From contig CBDETC010000002.1 in the NCBI GenBank assembly GCA_965242845.1, positions 1 through 64,000 on the forward strand: a DNA stretch of 64,000 nt, given 5' to 3'. The notes under the pieces are model-generated. The model was not told the origin of the DNA. It saw only the letters and a list, made by a program, of their open reading frames with translations, and made no database searches. Below are positions 54,001 through 61,965 of this stretch, in pieces. A program made the position numbers and the translations under genes. Positions within the stretch are counted from its first letter, which is position 1, and the number at the start of each line of letters is the position of its first letter. This stretch comes from RHLJ01 sp965242845 (lineage in GTDB: Bacteria > Bacteroidota > Rhodothermia > Balneolales > Balneolaceae).

Positions 54001-54865
54001 CAGTATCTGTTAAGTAAGCAATAGACCGGATATTATCGAAGATCGGCTCATCCGTTGGCCCTCCTCCTGCTACGAAATCGGCAATCCATAACCCAAAGGC
54101 CATTCTTGGATAGTCAAAACTACCATCGTTTTTAATCTCGAAAAGATTAAAATGAGTGGCATTTACCAGGGTTTGAGACCAGGCCAGAATCCTTGTATCC
54201 AATATGATTCCCAATCCACCACGAGTAGGATCAGTTTCATCTGGCTGGAACCTACTTAGGTAACGAACATAGGTATCATCCCCGGCCTTATAATAGAATT
54301 CCACATCGGCATTGAACTGGTCTCTACCAAAGAAACCATTCCATGAACCAGCCCATCCATCACCACCATCCTCGAATTTATCAGGCCAACTATCTGGCCA
54401 GGTATTTCCTAATGGAGATGCAGGACCTCGATCACTTCGTGCGATCTCATCTGAGTCATCCCTTACGTATCCAACAATAGGGTTCAGCGACCAGTTCGTT
54501 CTCCCGTCTCTACTCGTTTTGTAAGCAGCAACATCAACAATTGGAAATACATCATCTTCATCAGCGGTAGAACCATCTGGCACTTCAGTACCAAACATCA
54601 CACTCATGAAATACATGTATTCCCTATTCGTATTTCGAGGATACTCAAATAAGAGTTCGTCTAAACTTGTGTTATTTCTTCTTCCGGCATGACCGGTATT
54701 GTGATAAGTCGCTCTTAATAAGTTTCCATCCATGATGGATGTTTTCCGTCTCTCAAATGAGGAGCGTTCTTCACTTGGTATATAGTCCTGAGCTGTTAAT
54801 TGATGAGCTCCTAAAAGAAGAACAAAGATGGTTAAAAAACTATTTCTCATAAATTTATTATTCAT
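51047..54865 (-). CDS. Large exported surface protein with Asp-rich repeats and T9SS-like C-terminus
   Basis: A 1272-residue exported protein (signal NSFLTIFVLLLGAHQLTAQ). I do not recognise a single family. Visible: an N-terminal Trp/Gly/Asp-rich region, three Asp-rich segments of calcium-binding look (IDGIDNDGDSDFYNPLP, IDGLDNDFDGLIDENVPN, DFFDNDNDWNELIDDVG), a fibronectin-III-like domain near residue 700 (PSDGKVTLYWDASSEQSFDR, YYYAVTAYDRGFESAG), and a C-terminal sorting-like domain (LRIFTASGVLVREIDI, ending KVGKFAVIK). It lies 3 bases after the TonB receptor gene and overlaps the PorV-like gene. A surface glucan-binding or receptor-lid role in place of SusD is possible but unproven. Confidence 0.75.
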   Translation of the reverse strand: MNNKFMRNSFLTIFVLLLGAHQLTAQDYIPSEERSSFERRKTSIMDGNLLRATYHNTGHAGRRNNTSLDELLFEYPRNTNREYMYFMSVMFGTEVPDGSTADEDDVFPIVDVAAYKTSRDGRTNWSLNPIVGYVRDDSDEIARSDRGPASPLGNTWPDSWPDKFEDGGDGWAGSWNGFFGRDQFNADVEFYYKAGDDTYVRYLSRFQPDETDPTRGGLGIILDTRILAWSQTLVNATHFNLFEIKNDGSFDYPRMAFGLWIADFVAGGGPTDEPIFDNIRSIAYLTDTDRESGGNAFDGGLIGEMGLKFLETPGNAIDGIDNDGDSDFYNPLPVPAPQQSFYDSDNEDLFTPLLTTSGGFYEYETLRDTVIPPFQALDFDERTINIGDKIVLIQDDNSRVIATYDGNPFTTQGVTYDFEGAPSIDVIEDILPQTDEDFGIHIDGLDNDFDGLIDENVPNHLTKTTFINNVSVTKAVRFINYLHFEVGDTLQGGLIVPNQTIRDRIASDAAFAAIVNDQFGGRLQNFATSAPMIDEARDDFFDNDNDWNELIDDVGIQGDPETFSVGQGDGVPTSGAGTSFPGESSIDKTDVSETDLLGVSRVTIFDAGALQVDQDANIWLTYLIPGTFQEDVGTDSDIFVSSGLFPLAKGASERFAVAITAAQLNQNAQADRDRVNLNLDNATTAYEADYQFAVAPTPPILSAVPSDGKVTLYWDASSEQSFDRYINLQTGDGFDFEGYKIYRTTDVSFQDIFSITDGLGAPLYLQPIAIIDKNNGISGFHPVSENGTQFNLGNDTGLTRFFEDTEVINGRKYYYAVTAYDRGFESAGISPSESPVQISLNPDGSVTFGQNVIEVRPSRNLAGYISPDNPQASLASGAPGGTVEVEIIDPGALQADNLYDVVFEDTLVSGGSDPDTIKTKNFTLRNITSGTPDTLISRSTDFNGQNNPNTEGFTITVQNIPEFQLNEELSGWSFDHTLPPHPFVFGIQGAPKVSDYEIIIGDNVGFGQSVEQNIEVSPGSFQVLPSIETNFRVFNTFTNEEIDYAFFDLNNPVSAQQRCNPTFFPPDNYTLPEPGELSAVAGFSGRCSDLIYFIEDYRGIEDTTTFRISMSAQNVEGALVSVHPQPGDTLKLFTTKPFTQLDRFVFRFDEDNIPRIDADTARSQLDDILVIPNPYKVTNVFEAATTPTNRQQNRELHFTGIPAPSTLRIFTASGVLVREIDIKESDLTSQYGGSYIWNMLTKDNLEISYGIYLYHVEAPGVGEKVGKFAVIK

Positions 54866-54868
54866 GGC

Positions 54869-57868
54869 TTAAAAAGATAGCTGTACTCCAAATTGAACTC
54901 TTCTTGGTTCAGCATAGAAGGTTGGATCGTTATAAAAATCAGGGTGTGCGTCTTCAATAATACTTGCGGGTAATGGCCTCGTTGGTAAACCTGAATCAGA
55001 ATACACATTGTTTATAATCTTAGAATCAAAAAGATTATAAACATTCAGGAAAACCTGCATGGTATTATCTCCGATTTTGAAATTCTTGTAGGCGTTCAAA
55101 TCTATGGTAAATCTTGATGGTAGACGGGCTGTATTTCTAAGGTTTCTATTAGACGCAACCTCACCTACTGTTACACCAGGGATATTTACAGCCGGCGTGT
55201 AAGGAGTACCTGAGCTAAATCTACCCAGAAGATTCGCTCCCCAGGAATTACCTGTGTAAAACATTGAACCGTTTAGGATGTGCGTTCTATCCCAATCCAG
55301 TGGTTGTACTAGTTTTGTTAAAGCAACCTCCTGGCTTGTTGAATCAATTACACCACCCTGTCCCCTAATGTTGAAGTATTCAGCGCTAGGATCAGAGTTA
55401 CTTCCTTCAACAACACCAAAGGTATAATCAAGACCGAAGTTAAATCGTGAGCTTACATACTGGTTGAAAGCAAATGTCATCCCGATGGATTTAGAATAAT
55501 CTCTATTGAAGTAAATACCGTAATTAATCGACTCACTACCTGTTACTTGAGGACGGCTTGATACATAGTCCCTAGTATCTTTGTAGTAACCAGTCCATTC
55601 TATAGCGGTTCCTTCGAATATCTCTTGCTTAAGTCCCAATTCGTATTGAATAGAACGCTCAGGCTTAAGATCAGGATTACCAAAAAGACCCTGGTCTCCA
55701 CCGCCTTGAGTTAAGAAAATTTGGCTATTTGTATACAACCTTTCATAAGAAGGCATTTGGAAGAAATACCCATAAGAGAAATAAATAACACCAGCATCAT
55801 TAATAGGATAAGCAACTCCAATCCTTGGGCTAAGCTGATATTTAACTGATGCATCTGTCCACCAGTATTCCGCTCTATCGGCTACTGTTAACGAAGGCTC
55901 GTTATCATCTTGCTGCCCGTTCCCGTTTGTATCCGTGTACTGGTTTTCAGTCTTGGTAGGGAAAAAGATATCTGGATCCTCTGGATCAGCAGGAATCAGA
56001 GTATTTGGATCGAAGTAGTCGAATCTCAATCCAACATTGATGATCAAATTGTCATACTCAATCTTGTCCTGGATGTAAGCACTCAGATTAATAGGGTTCT
56101 CGGAGTACTTTTGGTAGCCTGGAGTATTTACTTCAGGAAAGCCTAGCTCAAGACAAGGATATTGATTATCAACCTCAGCACAAACCACCCTTAATTCATC
56201 AGGTGTACCATCCGGAAAGTTCACACCGTCATCGATTAGCGGAATTAAACTAACACTCTCAAATTTAATTTCATCAAACTGAGCACTAACCCCAGCTTTG
56301 ATGAAATGGTGATTGCTTAGCTGACTTGAGATCTCAGCCTTTGCAATAAAACTATTCGTCGATCTGAAAAAACGACTGTTATTAGTTCCATAGGTAGCAA
56401 ACTCACCTGCATTAGGTATTTGGTTCCCAAATAAAATATTTGGAGTACCGAATAGAGGATCCGAAAGATTATCATAATTGAAGTACCGTGGATCCCATGG
56501 GTCTTCGTACAGGTAACTGTTAAACTCGTTGTAGCGATTAGCCAGGTTTACAGTAAGGAATGTATATGCAGATGGTGTAATAGTCGTCTTAAAATTGACA
56601 GAGTAGTTGTCTCGGAAGTTGTTGTTTTGCCCAAGGGGTACAAACCGACTGTTATATCCATAGCCACCGCTTTCTTCTGTAGCAATGGACCCAATAAGAT
56701 TAAATTTTAACTGGCTTGAAAGTCTGTATTCCAGATTACCCTGGAAACTCAATGTTTCAAACTTGGTCATATCGACTAGAGAACTATCTCTGGTCCCATC
56801 ATCACGGATTTCTAAAAGCTCAACCCCTTCTACTAATACAGTATCTATCGAGTACCAGGGCAAATTAAGATCAACCTGCTCGTTATAAATTGTTCGATAC
56901 GTTGAGAAGTCGGTATCCAAAGGTACTTGATCAACATACTTACCATGTGAAGAATAAAGATTTCTTCCTGTGAGGTATCCCTCGTTTAAGAATCTTCGTG
57001 TTGTTGCGAAGAAAGTAAGTTTGTCTTTGATAATTGGCCCAGAAACTGATGCACTAAAGTTATACATCCTTAGCGGGTTGAAACTATCAAGGCTGGTTCC
57101 AATTCCATCATAGAGCTCTGGCTTATTGGTAGCCAGGTATCCACCACTCCAGGCACGAACAGAAGCATCGTATTGATTGCCCCCAGATTTTGTAACAACA
57201 TTAACTACCCCGGAAAGTGCCTGCCCATGCTCAGCATTGAAAGAACCTGAAATCACCTGAAGTTCCTGTATAGATTCATTTTCAAGTCTAATACCATTAC
57301 TTCCATCGTAATCATCCGTTACCCTAATTCCATCTACTACATAAGATACTTCTGTAGTTCTACCACCACGAATATGGATTCCACCATCATTTCCAACATT
57401 AACACCTGCCTGGAGTTGAATTACATCCGTAACTTCCTGAACCGGCAGTTTTTCAATCTCATCGCTGCTTACACGAGCTTCTGAACTGGTTATATCTTTA
57501 ATTACCGTTTGGCGTTCAGCTACCACAACGATTTCCTCTCCCTCAAATGATTCAGGAGTAAGCTCGAAATCTTGGGTGGTTGTTAAATCAGTTCTTACTA
57601 TTACTTCTTGTAGCACAAACGTGGCATACCCGATATATCTGGCTTCCAGAGTGTAAGAACCCGGCGCAACATTTAGCATTAGGTAGTTTCCATCAACATC
57701 TGTTAATGCACCTTTTGTAGTACCCTGAATACCAACCGTAGCACCAATAAGAGGTTCTTTTGTTTCTGCATCAATTAGCTTGCCCTGAATCTTCCCTGAT
57801 TGGGCGTATGCGTCAACGCATAGTAACCCGAATAATAGAATGAACGCTGATTTAAGAATCTTCATCAT
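54869..57868 (-). CDS. SusC-like TonB-dependent outer-membrane receptor
   Basis: A 999-residue receptor. Signal peptide (ILKSAFILLFGLLCVDAYAQ), a carboxypeptidase-regulatory-like domain at about 25-105 (GKLIDAETKEPLIGATVGIQ), a plug domain (EVTDVIQLQAGVNVG, GGIHIRGGRTTEVSYVVDGI, SGVVNVVTKSGG), then a 22-strand-type barrel ending RRVQFGVQLSF. Asp-rich loop (TDTNGNGQQDDNEPSL) near residue 650 may bind calcium. It is expected to pull maltodextrins across the outer membrane using TonB energy. SusD, its normal partner, is not encoded anywhere in the window. Confidence 0.92.
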   Translation of the reverse strand: MMKILKSAFILLFGLLCVDAYAQSGKIQGKLIDAETKEPLIGATVGIQGTTKGALTDVDGNYLMLNVAPGSYTLEARYIGYATFVLQEVIVRTDLTTTQDFELTPESFEGEEIVVVAERQTVIKDITSSEARVSSDEIEKLPVQEVTDVIQLQAGVNVGNDGGIHIRGGRTTEVSYVVDGIRVTDDYDGSNGIRLENESIQELQVISGSFNAEHGQALSGVVNVVTKSGGNQYDASVRAWSGGYLATNKPELYDGIGTSLDSFNPLRMYNFSASVSGPIIKDKLTFFATTRRFLNEGYLTGRNLYSSHGKYVDQVPLDTDFSTYRTIYNEQVDLNLPWYSIDTVLVEGVELLEIRDDGTRDSSLVDMTKFETLSFQGNLEYRLSSQLKFNLIGSIATEESGGYGYNSRFVPLGQNNNFRDNYSVNFKTTITPSAYTFLTVNLANRYNEFNSYLYEDPWDPRYFNYDNLSDPLFGTPNILFGNQIPNAGEFATYGTNNSRFFRSTNSFIAKAEISSQLSNHHFIKAGVSAQFDEIKFESVSLIPLIDDGVNFPDGTPDELRVVCAEVDNQYPCLELGFPEVNTPGYQKYSENPINLSAYIQDKIEYDNLIINVGLRFDYFDPNTLIPADPEDPDIFFPTKTENQYTDTNGNGQQDDNEPSLTVADRAEYWWTDASVKYQLSPRIGVAYPINDAGVIYFSYGYFFQMPSYERLYTNSQIFLTQGGGDQGLFGNPDLKPERSIQYELGLKQEIFEGTAIEWTGYYKDTRDYVSSRPQVTGSESINYGIYFNRDYSKSIGMTFAFNQYVSSRFNFGLDYTFGVVEGSNSDPSAEYFNIRGQGGVIDSTSQEVALTKLVQPLDWDRTHILNGSMFYTGNSWGANLLGRFSSGTPYTPAVNIPGVTVGEVASNRNLRNTARLPSRFTIDLNAYKNFKIGDNTMQVFLNVYNLFDSKIINNVYSDSGLPTRPLPASIIEDAHPDFYNDPTFYAEPRRVQFGVQLSF

Positions 57869-57877
57869 AAACGTTGA

Positions 57878-59575
57878 TCAAATTTGGATAATAAGTTCTT
57901 CAAGTTTTTTTAAATCGATAAAAGCATCATGCTTTTTCTTTACCTCAGAAATGGTTTCAGATCGTAGCTCTTTTAATTTCTTCTTGGTTAGAAAATCATC
58001 TACATAAGAAGAGGCTTCTGAAAAAATGAGCGCCTTTGCTTCAACTCTATTAAGGCATTTATAAATGTGAAACTCATTTTCCTGGTATTGGATAACATTG
58101 GATATCTCTCCAACCTGCAACTTTGAAAGCTGAAGTTCCAGATAGCCAAATTCCTTTATGCTGGTAAGACCTAGCTCACCATTTGTAAACCGATCTTCAT
58201 TATTAATAGTAAATCGATCTACTACTTCTGAGAAGCTTGTACCTGAGAGAATGAGAGCTCTTACTTTGTTAGCTTCTTCCTCTGTTCTTACAACCACTCG
58301 TGCAAAATTTGCTTCAAGAGGTTTCACAAAATTACCTCTATTAGCCATAAATTCGTTATATAATTCAGCAGGAGTATTAGATATCTGATCCAGTAAAGAA
58401 TCCTCTGCCCTTCCTGCTAAATAGTGGTAATACGTTTCGTCAATCGACTCATAAACCAGGGCTTGCTCTGTTAACCCTTCCTGAATTGACTCCTTATATA
58501 AATAATTTCGATACGCTAGCCCGGTAAAAAACTCTTTGAAGCTCACTTCATCTGCAACATACCCGACTATTTGATCAGAGCTTATGGTGAGTTCTTCCAG
58601 AAAATCATTACCAGAAAAAACAAAATCTCCATAAGTGGCCAGGGTTTCTGAAGCTCTGGAAAGGTTATTTATAAATTCTATATCTCTATTTCTGAAGCCT
58701 AATGGGTTCTGATTAATCTCTTCCCAAAGCTCATCTACTTTTACATCGAACTGTAGATTGGTAACAAAATGATCTAAATGATCCCGTGTTTTTAGCTCCC
58801 TTTTCTTTTTTAATACATAAGTATTTAACTGAGCTTTCTTCTGATTGAATTCATACTCCGTAATAATAGGCTTACTTACCCGATCAGTAACTTTTATCAG
58901 GCTATACCCCTGAACTGTTTTTACCGGATCAGACACTTCTCCTATTTGCAATCTGAATGCTGCATTTTCAAACTCTATATCTAATTCATCAGTAGTGAAC
59001 CAACCTATATCCCCCCCATTTTCAGAAAGATATTCATTTTTAAATGCTTCCTTTGCTAACTCATCGAAAGTTTCTCCTTCGTTCAACCTTCTTTGAAAGT
59101 CCAGAATCTCAGATTCAGTTCGCGCGTAAATATGGGAGGCTCGAACTTGAGTATTAAATCTCAAAAAATATTCCTGAAGCTCACTATCTGTTACTTCTAT
59201 TCCACTAAGAATTATCTGGTTCAGATACTCTTCATTCAACACCCTTCTTTCTATCCGCTTTTTCTCTATTAATGCTTCCTCAGATTTATGAATTCCTAAA
59301 TCCTCAGCATAAGTAGCCAATACATAAGTATTAAATTCTGCATCCAAAATAGCTTTCTTGGTTGTGATGTCTCCCGTAAGCACCTGACCTGTGCGGTAAT
59401 AGTATTCCTTGTAGGCATTTTCAAAATGATTTATGCTGATATCTAAATCGTTTATAGATGCCAGAAGATCTTCTGTTTTTTCTTCGGGAGATTGGCAATT
59501 AACAAAACACAATAAAACGACAAAAAGATATGTCGCCCGCAATACTTTATTAGTTTTGAAGAGCTGTATTTGCAT
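57878..59575 (-). CDS. PpiC/SurA-like peptidyl-prolyl isomerase lipoprotein
   Basis: A 565-residue lipoprotein (FVVLLCFVNC lipobox) from ATG 59575; a start at 59626 would place operator-like sites inside the gene and add a basic non-signal leader, so it is rejected. A helical SurA-like N-domain is followed by a parvulin (PpiC) domain at about 135-235 (VRASHIYARTESEI, GGDIGWFTTDELDIEFENAA, VKTVQGYSLIKV). A second, partial parvulin-like segment comes later (SFSEVVDRFTINNEDRFTNG, GELGLTSIKEFGYLELQLSK). First gene of the receptor operon, so probably a dedicated folding factor for the large outer-membrane proteins encoded after it. Confidence 0.85.
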   Translation of the reverse strand: MQIQLFKTNKVLRATYLFVVLLCFVNCQSPEEKTEDLLASINDLDISINHFENAYKEYYYRTGQVLTGDITTKKAILDAEFNTYVLATYAEDLGIHKSEEALIEKKRIERRVLNEEYLNQIILSGIEVTDSELQEYFLRFNTQVRASHIYARTESEILDFQRRLNEGETFDELAKEAFKNEYLSENGGDIGWFTTDELDIEFENAAFRLQIGEVSDPVKTVQGYSLIKVTDRVSKPIITEYEFNQKKAQLNTYVLKKKRELKTRDHLDHFVTNLQFDVKVDELWEEINQNPLGFRNRDIEFINNLSRASETLATYGDFVFSGNDFLEELTISSDQIVGYVADEVSFKEFFTGLAYRNYLYKESIQEGLTEQALVYESIDETYYHYLAGRAEDSLLDQISNTPAELYNEFMANRGNFVKPLEANFARVVVRTEEEANKVRALILSGTSFSEVVDRFTINNEDRFTNGELGLTSIKEFGYLELQLSKLQVGEISNVIQYQENEFHIYKCLNRVEAKALIFSEASSYVDDFLTKKKLKELRSETISEVKKKHDAFIDLKKLEELIIQI

Positions 59576-59603
59576 AGTGTTTTTATTCCGCTCATGAAAA
59601 TAA

Positions 59604-59617
59604 TGAAAGCGCTTACA
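59604..59617. promoter_or_regulatory. LacI/CcpA-type operator before the receptor operon
   Basis: TGAAAGCGCTTACA fits the LacI-family operator pattern TGWAANCGNTNWCA with the central AGCGCT intact. It ends 28 bases before the start codon of the PpiC lipoprotein gene. The adjoining TTCAACGCTTACA (59621-59633) looks like a second, weaker site. Confidence 0.6.
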
Positions 59618-59787
59618 TTTTTTCAACGCTTACAAGCCATTTTTTAATAAAATCTTAATCTTCACAAGATTATTATAAAACAGATATTTAGTTATTATAA
59701 CCCTGTTTTTAAATAAAAAAACTCATGTAAGGGCTTTTTAAAGTGCTTAAAGACATTCAAAAAGGGGTTACTAAAATGAATGGAATA

Positions 59788-59805
59788 AATGTAAGGGGTT
59801 ACATT
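59788..59805. promoter_or_regulatory. Palindromic operator-like site AATGTAA-N4-TTACATT
   Basis: Perfect 7-base inverted arms around GGGG. The TGTAA...TTACA half-sites match those of the LacI-type operator near 59.61 kb. AAGGGGTTAC occurs here and again 31 bases to the left (59762-59771), and TGTAAGGG recurs at 59726-59733. Confidence 0.45.
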
Positions 59806-59855
59806 TCTAATGTAAGAAAGGCCAAATTTTGCGCATGGGAGATCTTCTGATAAAA

Positions 59856-61073
59856 CTATTTCTTTGAATAGGTAGTAGAAATGTAGTCATTCAGAATTTT
59901 TCGGAATTCTCCTCCGATGTTATCCCCTTTCAAAGTAGTTGAATGTTCTCCATCTATATATACCGGAGCCTTTGGTTCTTCGAAGGTTCCGGGTAAAGAA
60001 ATACCGATATTAGCCGCTCTCGATTCTCCAGGACCGTTTACCACGCAACCCATGACCGCAACGTCCATCTCTTCTACACCGGAGTACACCTCTTTCCATA
60101 CAGGCATAGAATCTTTGATGTAATCCTGAATCTCTTCGGCTAATTCCTGGAAATAAGTACTCTTTGTTCTACCACATCCTGGACAAGAAGTAACTTGAGG
60201 AAGAAAGCTCCTGATCTTTAGTGATTGCAGAATTTGTTGAGCTACCTGCACTTCTAGTGCGCGATCAGCTCCAGGTTGAGGAGTAAGAGAAACTCGAATG
60301 GTATCACCTATTCCTCGTTGAAGAATTACAGATAAAGCGGCGGAGCTAGCTACCATTCCTTTCATACCCATTCCAGCTTCGGTAAGTCCTACATGGAGAG
60401 CATATGGTACTACTTCCGACATCCTGGTATACACGTCAATAACATCCTGGACCCCGGACATCTTACAGCTAATGATAATTTTATTGGAAGCAAGACCAAC
60501 ATCTTCGGCTATCTCAGAAGATCGTCTTGCACTTTCTATCATCGTATCAAACATGACCTCTTTTGCAGACTTTGGCAAACTAAGCTGGTTATTTGCATCC
60601 ATTTTTTCTGCTAAAAGCTGCTGATCTAGTGATCCCCAATTCACTCCAATACGAACTGGTTTGTCGTATTTTATTGCTTGCTCGACAATAGTAGCAAAGT
60701 TTTTGTCTCGAGTCTTGGTGCCAGTATTACCCGGATTTATCCTGAATTTTGCCAGAGACTTAGCCATTTCTGGATATTTAGTCAGCAGTACATGACCGTT
60801 GTAGTGGAAGTCTCCAATTATAGGAACTGTCACTCCTCTATTTATGAGCTTTTCCTTGATATATGGAACTGCTTTTGCAGCGGCATCATTATTAACTGTA
60901 ATCCGAACAAGCTCTGAACCCGCAAGATGAAGGTGATCAATTTGATCTACTGTTTCATCAATATCTGCGGTATCTGTGTTGGTCATAGATTGAACTACAA
61001 TAGGGGCTCCTCCCCCAACTGCAACATCTCCAACCATCACCTGGATTGTGTTCTTTCGCTCAACTGTCTCCAT
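59856..61073 (-). CDS. ispG: 4-hydroxy-3-methylbut-2-en-1-yl diphosphate synthase
   Basis: A 405-residue iron-sulfur enzyme of the MEP isoprenoid pathway (GcpE). TIQVMVGDVAVGGGAPIVVQ at the start, GLTEAGMGMKGMVASSAALS, and the cluster cysteines in VTSCPGCGRTKSTYF and DVAVMGCVVNGPGESR are all present. Length is that of the usual bacterial form without the long insert. It starts 7 bases after the rhomboid gene stop, so it likely ends an oxidoreductase, rhomboid, rhomboid, ispG run. Confidence 0.97.
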   Translation of the reverse strand: METVERKNTIQVMVGDVAVGGGAPIVVQSMTNTDTADIDETVDQIDHLHLAGSELVRITVNNDAAAKAVPYIKEKLINRGVTVPIIGDFHYNGHVLLTKYPEMAKSLAKFRINPGNTGTKTRDKNFATIVEQAIKYDKPVRIGVNWGSLDQQLLAEKMDANNQLSLPKSAKEVMFDTMIESARRSSEIAEDVGLASNKIIISCKMSGVQDVIDVYTRMSEVVPYALHVGLTEAGMGMKGMVASSAALSVILQRGIGDTIRVSLTPQPGADRALEVQVAQQILQSLKIRSFLPQVTSCPGCGRTKSTYFQELAEEIQDYIKDSMPVWKEVYSGVEEMDVAVMGCVVNGPGESRAANIGISLPGTFEEPKAPVYIDGEHSTTLKGDNIGGEFRKILNDYISTTYSKK

Positions 61074-61080
61074 GAATGCC

Positions 61081-61944
61081 CTAGTCTTTTTTGCTCAGTT
61101 CAAATAGTTTTCTTTTTTCTTCCTTTGTGAGTGCATCATATCCCTTCTTTGAAATTTTTTCGAGGATTTCATCCAGTTCACTTTGATCAACTTCCTCTAC
61201 AATGTTGGCATCACTCACTATGCTCATTTTCTTATTTCGCTTTTTCGGCTTTGATCCAGAAGAAGAGGGTTTAATTTTCCTAAACAAGTATTCGAAATAA
61301 CGAGGGATTAAACTCAGATCAAATCCATTTGCATGAGCTCTCATTAATAAAAAGCCACCAAGTGCTCCACCTAAATGAACTATCCTGGCTACCTGGCCGC
61401 CACTATTTAAGAAAATAATATCTAATGCTATAAGTCCACCCACTACAAAACGAGCTTCAATCGGAGGGAGTAAGAATAGCATAATAGGTGTTCGAGGGAA
61501 AAGCATGGCAAATGCAACCATCACCCCAAAAACCGCTCCTGATGCTCCGATCACTAGTGTTGACTCAGCTGCAAAACTTACTATCACATCTACCAGTGCT
61601 CCCATCAAACCCGCACCAAGATATACGGTAAGGAAGCTTCTGGTTCCAAGTCGCTCTTCTACTGGTCTTCCCATCCACCATAACCAGAGCATATTGAAAA
61701 GGAAGTGGAAGATACTTCCCATTGAATGGAGGAACATATAGGTAAAAACTCTCCAGGGCTGGGTAATAGTAACTACAATATCGGTATTAAGGCCCAGGTA
61801 TAATGCCAAATCAACTCCGGATATAGAGAGCGTTAGCCACTGTACAATAAACATTGCAGTATTGAGCAATATGATCACCCTCAATGCATCTGGCAACGCT
61901 GCAAAGCCCCTCTTAACACTATATCCAAATGAATTGTTCGACAT
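61081..61944 (-). CDS. Rhomboid-family intramembrane serine protease with C-terminal extension
   Basis: A 287-residue, six-helix rhomboid protease. The catalytic serine is in VIGASGAVFGVMVAF and the histidine in VHLGGALGGFLLM; the WWMGRPVEERLGTRSFL loop is typical. A basic then acidic cytoplasmic tail of about 75 residues (GSKPKKRNKKMSIVSD, ending in a helix with KEEKRKLFELSKKD) follows; I know such tails from Bacteroidota rhomboids. It lies 21 bases after a second rhomboid gene. Confidence 0.92.
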   Translation of the reverse strand: MSNNSFGYSVKRGFAALPDALRVIILLNTAMFIVQWLTLSISGVDLALYLGLNTDIVVTITQPWRVFTYMFLHSMGSIFHFLFNMLWLWWMGRPVEERLGTRSFLTVYLGAGLMGALVDVIVSFAAESTLVIGASGAVFGVMVAFAMLFPRTPIMLFLLPPIEARFVVGGLIALDIIFLNSGGQVARIVHLGGALGGFLLMRAHANGFDLSLIPRYFEYLFRKIKPSSSGSKPKKRNKKMSIVSDANIVEEVDQSELDEILEKISKKGYDALTKEEKRKLFELSKKD

Positions 61945-61965
61945 GCTTATCCTAAAGTTCTACCG

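Noticed and set aside
59640..59760. AT-rich stretch as a replication origin
   Set aside because: No DnaA-box cluster or dnaA/dnaN-type neighbour. It is better explained as the promoter region of the receptor operon.
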